Positions 8,143 to 10,707 of a stretch of 10,707 nt of DNA are shown one piece after another. Each line of letters starts with the position of its first letter. The stretch's first letter is position 1. The position numbers were made by a program, and so were the translations under genes. Source of the stretch: Paraglomus occultum (taxonomy: Eukaryota > Glomeromycota > Glomeromycetes > Paraglomerales > Paraglomeraceae); assembly GCA_910592205.1 (NCBI GenBank), contig CAJVPJ010001298.1, forward strand, positions 1 to 10,707, given 5' to 3'. The notes below the pieces were generated by a model. The model worked only from the letters and a program-made list of their open reading frames with translations, was not told the origin of the DNA and searched no databases.

Positions 8143-10467
8143 AACGATCTAGGCAATTGAATAATGCAAACGCTTTTCTCGATAACACGTTCAAGAAGGA
8201 AAGAAGCAGTTTATTACTGAAGAGACAGCTACAGAAATGCTCGAGGGCGAAAGTAATAATCTTATTATGTATTTAATTTAATGTTGATTCATACATTTTT
8301 AATTATTAATTAATGTTATATTATAGTTAGTAAAACTTATATCAGTCTTTTGATAGGATAGAAGACTTAGATTGTAGTCTAGAGCGGAGCGATGTGATAT
8401 CAGGTGATTTCTGAAATATAGTCTGAAATTTTTTAAATTATAAATAAATTTACTACTTGAAGACTGACTGAAATAACTTTCTAAATAATATTTATCTATC
8501 TATGATAAATCGGTCAAATAAATTAACTTACGATTTTAATATACATATATTTATTGTTTTAATTTTGCTTTCTTATGTGTAGTTTATGCCACACAGCAAG
8601 TGCAGTGAATGCAATATTTATATTTGTTATTTACTATAAAAATTGTTATATTATTATAATTATTAACTTAATTCTTATTTCAATACTAATACTGATACTT
8701 TAGCGCAAGAAAACTCCGGTAATTAATAATAATTATTACATTACAAAATTATGACGACTAATAAGCGAAATGAGAAAAATTTAGTTGTTATGATTCTCTG
8801 AATTGACACTTGCATGTGCGTTTTTCGTAAGACAAGTAGTAGAGCATATCAATGCGTTGACGTAACATCTTGGCAATTAATAAAAAAAATTGTTCAGTTT
8901 AGAAAGACTGACCCAAAATGTATTTTATTATTAATGTGTCACTGTTACAAGAGCTTTTTTAGACAAAACTATTACTCGCCATTATAAGAAAATTAGTCAA
9001 AGGCACTGTGCTTATATTTTAATCAATACGCGTAATAAATAACCTCTTCACAATTATCGAATGGCGCTTTATCATCGTCGTTGTTACGTCCGATAAAGTG
9101 AATACCGTCAACTTTTTTTTGGATATCATGGGACTAGGTTTTGAATAGTTCTGTCACATGTACAGTATCTACTATACCCGATAATTGTTAATTTACCAGC
9201 AAACTTGTCGGTTGGGTGTTGTTATTTAAAGTAATCAAAGTATCTAAAATAAAATATATTAATATCAATTTACCATGCCAGTTGTATTTATCGACATTGA
9301 ATTGAACCAAATATGAACAAAAACTACATATTTTTGTGTTGACTATCTAATCCATTCTCGCAGACTTTTGAAACACTATAACTACTATTTATTCTACTAC
9401 GCAAAACTTTTGAGTAAGAAGAGAACTTAACAAGACTTTCCCCATCGTAAGCAAATCCATAATACCATCCAAGCTAGCCAAATTTTTACAGATAACAACT
9501 TTGTTAGTAATTGAACTTGGCTGTATAACCGGACTGATATAAAGTGAATGTTAGTCCGTCCGTCAGATCAAAAAACAAAACAATGTGAAGCCATCGATAG
9601 ATATACAAAATCACAGCAACTATTACTATTGATGATTATCAAGACTATTTTATAATAATATAGCAGATATCCTTTGATAAACATTACATTAGACAAAAGC
9701 TTGAGTGAAAATTTCGGCTAATTATTCCAAAATAGAACTAGAGCTTGCACGATATTAAATGTTTTGGATTCAAAATTTGCTGTTAAACCTAAGAGCGTTC
9801 GGCCGGCAATTGTGTCAGGCAAATTTAAAAATCGAGTCCCAAGCTCAAGCTCACTTTATCGTGCCAGCAATACAGGGAACCTTGTGTTTTAACTTTAGTT
9901 AAAATCTTGTGGATGGTAGAGATAAAAATCTGAAAACTATAAAACCAAAACGTACAAGGTTTGCCAATTAATTCATCGACATTTGAAGAGATCGGGAAAT
10001 CGTTTCGAGGATAACCCACGACTGGACCGGTAATAGCTCAGGTCGAAAAGACAGAATGAAAAAAGGTTTAGTAGACAATGAAAAGATTTTCTATATAATT
10101 ATTATTGACTACTCAGATGCTTCGTACGCTATAATAAATTGACAAGGCTAAACCTTGAACTTCAGGTTTAAAAACCATCAGATGGTAACTTGTTATAATA
10201 AATACAACAAGTATTGCATGATATCTCAAGAACAAATAAAATAATAACGCATTTGGGAAAGAATATGAAACAATGTCGGGAAACACACATCGTGCAGCTG
10301 ATGCTAGAATGCTTTGAAGCGCGTTTGAATGTTGCTACGTTTTATTAGCATCAAACTCATTACCAATTTTAAACATTTGTCTCAAGATTTACTGTTTAAT
10401 AAATAGTGTATCATATTTTTTACATGGTCAATATCCGGCAGAGGCAAGTTACAGTGGCATGCACAAT
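8143..10467. other. A+T-rich intergenic DNA, no established gene
   Basis: The first 600 bases (about 8260-8760) are exceptionally A+T-rich, with many TTATTA/TAATTA motifs and a perfect ATTAATTAAT palindrome at 8305-8314. Such DNA could bind the nuclear matrix, but nothing proves it. Just before it, about 8190-8280, lies a purine-rich stretch open in two frames for about 30 codons, too short to call. A hairpin ACAAAAA/TTTTTGT (9317-9323 and 9331-9337) is near chance level. The - strand frame at 9825-10019 (64 codons, no motif) is probably fortuitous. Confidence 0.55.
10149..10186. repeat. two adjacent palindromes
   Basis: TAAACCTTGAA..TTCAGGTTTA at 10149-10170 is an imperfect palindrome: ten pairs with one bulged T around a single C. 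Three bases later ACCATCAGATGGT at 10174-10186 is a perfect 6+1+6 palindrome. Dyads of this length with a one-base centre look more like protein-binding sites or deletion scars than RNA hairpins. No gene start is nearby, so a regulatory role is only a guess. Confidence 0.5.
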
Positions 10468-10473
10468 TTTATT
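10468..10473 (-). terminator. poly(A) signal AATAAA of the right gene
   Basis: On the - strand AATAAA lies about 82 nt downstream of the TAA stop at 10556-10558 and is followed by GT-rich TTGTGCATGCC. This is the canonical signal at a normal distance and supports the right-edge gene model. Confidence 0.5.
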
Positions 10474-10555
10474 TCGTTAACTCAACCATATTGGCATAAG
10501 TGGAAGCACATCATATAATTCTAACCTTTATAAATAAGCCCATTAACTTACAAGT

Positions 10556-10707
10556 TTATTCAAAAAGAGGTTGAGTCTCTAAATACAAGAAATGCACAGT
10601 GTTAATATTGCAAGTTAACTTTATTTGTATCAACATGTAACCGTACCTGCAGCTGAATCCAAATCATAACTATTTCTCGGTTTAGGCAAAGCTCCAGTAG
10701 GTAAGAG
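10556..10707 (-). CDS. 3' end of a spliced gene on the - strand (two exons, 5' part outside window)
   Basis: Read leftward, exon 10707-10647 supplies 20 codons plus one base. A 68-nt intron (10646-10579) is removed, and exon 10578-10556 completes GAG and adds six codons before TAA (10558-10556). The predicted tail is LPKPRNSYDLDSAAETQPLF followed by Glu. Supporting points are the donor GTACGG, the acceptor TTGTATTTAG with an ATTAAC branch-point candidate, the phase-1 join, an intron length equal to those of the left gene, and the AATAAA downstream. The end is polar and flexible, as cytosolic C-termini often are. An ETQPLF stretch is reminiscent of acidic dileucine-type sorting signals but does not match strictly. 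A competing frame (ending LNKLVS) is also open across the same splice, so the frame choice rests on composition and could be wrong. Family unknown. Confidence 0.48.
10579..10646 (-). other. intron, 68 nt, phase 1
   Basis: The donor CTGCAG/GTACGG and acceptor TTTCTTGTATTTAG are canonical, with TTAAC upstream as branch-point candidate. Without splicing, the chosen frame ends at a TGA six codons past the donor. The length agrees with the 66- and 70-nt introns at the other end of the window. Confidence 0.5.

Noticed and set aside
9825-10019. 64-codon - strand ORF and a GTACGT donor-like site at 9950-9955
   Set aside because: The donor is followed by no acceptor at 60-70 nt that keeps the frame, all three frames upstream are similarly open, and the position is beyond the poly(A) signal of the right gene.
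10664-10707. + strand reading with acceptor CGGTTTAG and donor GTAAGAG at the right edge
   Set aside because: It would need a 15-nt microexon. The - strand model uses the same bases with a normal intron, stop and AATAAA signal.
1-10707. CRISPR array, bacterial operon or phage module
   Set aside because: There are no regularly spaced identical repeats and no long or closely packed ORFs, while introns at both edges point to a eukaryote.

Overview
This looks like a gene-poor stretch of a eukaryotic nuclear genome. The evidence is A+T-rich sequence (roughly two thirds by eye), no long open reading frames, three short spliceosomal introns of 66-70 nt with GT..AG ends that interrupt frames at both edges, and AATAAA/ATTAAA-type poly(A) signals downstream of the two stop codons. 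Uniform ~65-70 nt introns, TAG acceptors and a classic AATAAA signal would suit an arthropod such as a dipteran. An early-diverging fungus or another compact-intron eukaryote cannot be excluded from this window. I see no bacterial, phage or organellar signature: no operons, no Shine-Dalgarno patterns, no tRNA or rRNA.

Layout. (1) Left edge, 1-532, + strand: the last three exons of a protein-coding gene (118 residues visible), ending at TGA 491-493 with an ATTAAA signal at 527-532. (2) 533-6883: mostly non-coding A+T-rich DNA. Within it are a hairpin (1506-1542), a 14-bp tandem duplication (2098-2125) and three patches of overlapping open segments (1713-2208, 4965-5406, 5811-6644). The patches could be decayed coding sequence or chance. 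(3) 6884-8113: a compact cluster of several unrelated, diverged direct-repeat families (about 89-98, 42, 198 and 70-120 bp units), plus a (TA)12 microsatellite. The base composition is clearly different from the flanks: A+C-rich, then G+T-rich. (4) 8114-10467: very A+T-rich non-coding DNA with a pair of adjacent palindromes at 10149-10186. (5) Right edge, 10468-10707, - strand: the last two exons of a second gene, read leftward, with a 68-nt intron, stop TAA and an AATAAA signal.

The two genes therefore converge on a gap of about 10 kb that holds no gene I can establish. I cannot name either gene with confidence. The left one encodes a beta-rich C-terminal segment with a weak, unproven resemblance to the C-terminal region of the TRAPP-II subunit TRAPPC9/Trs120. 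No previously undescribed system can be demonstrated. The strongest unexplained structure is the repeat cluster at 6884-8113.
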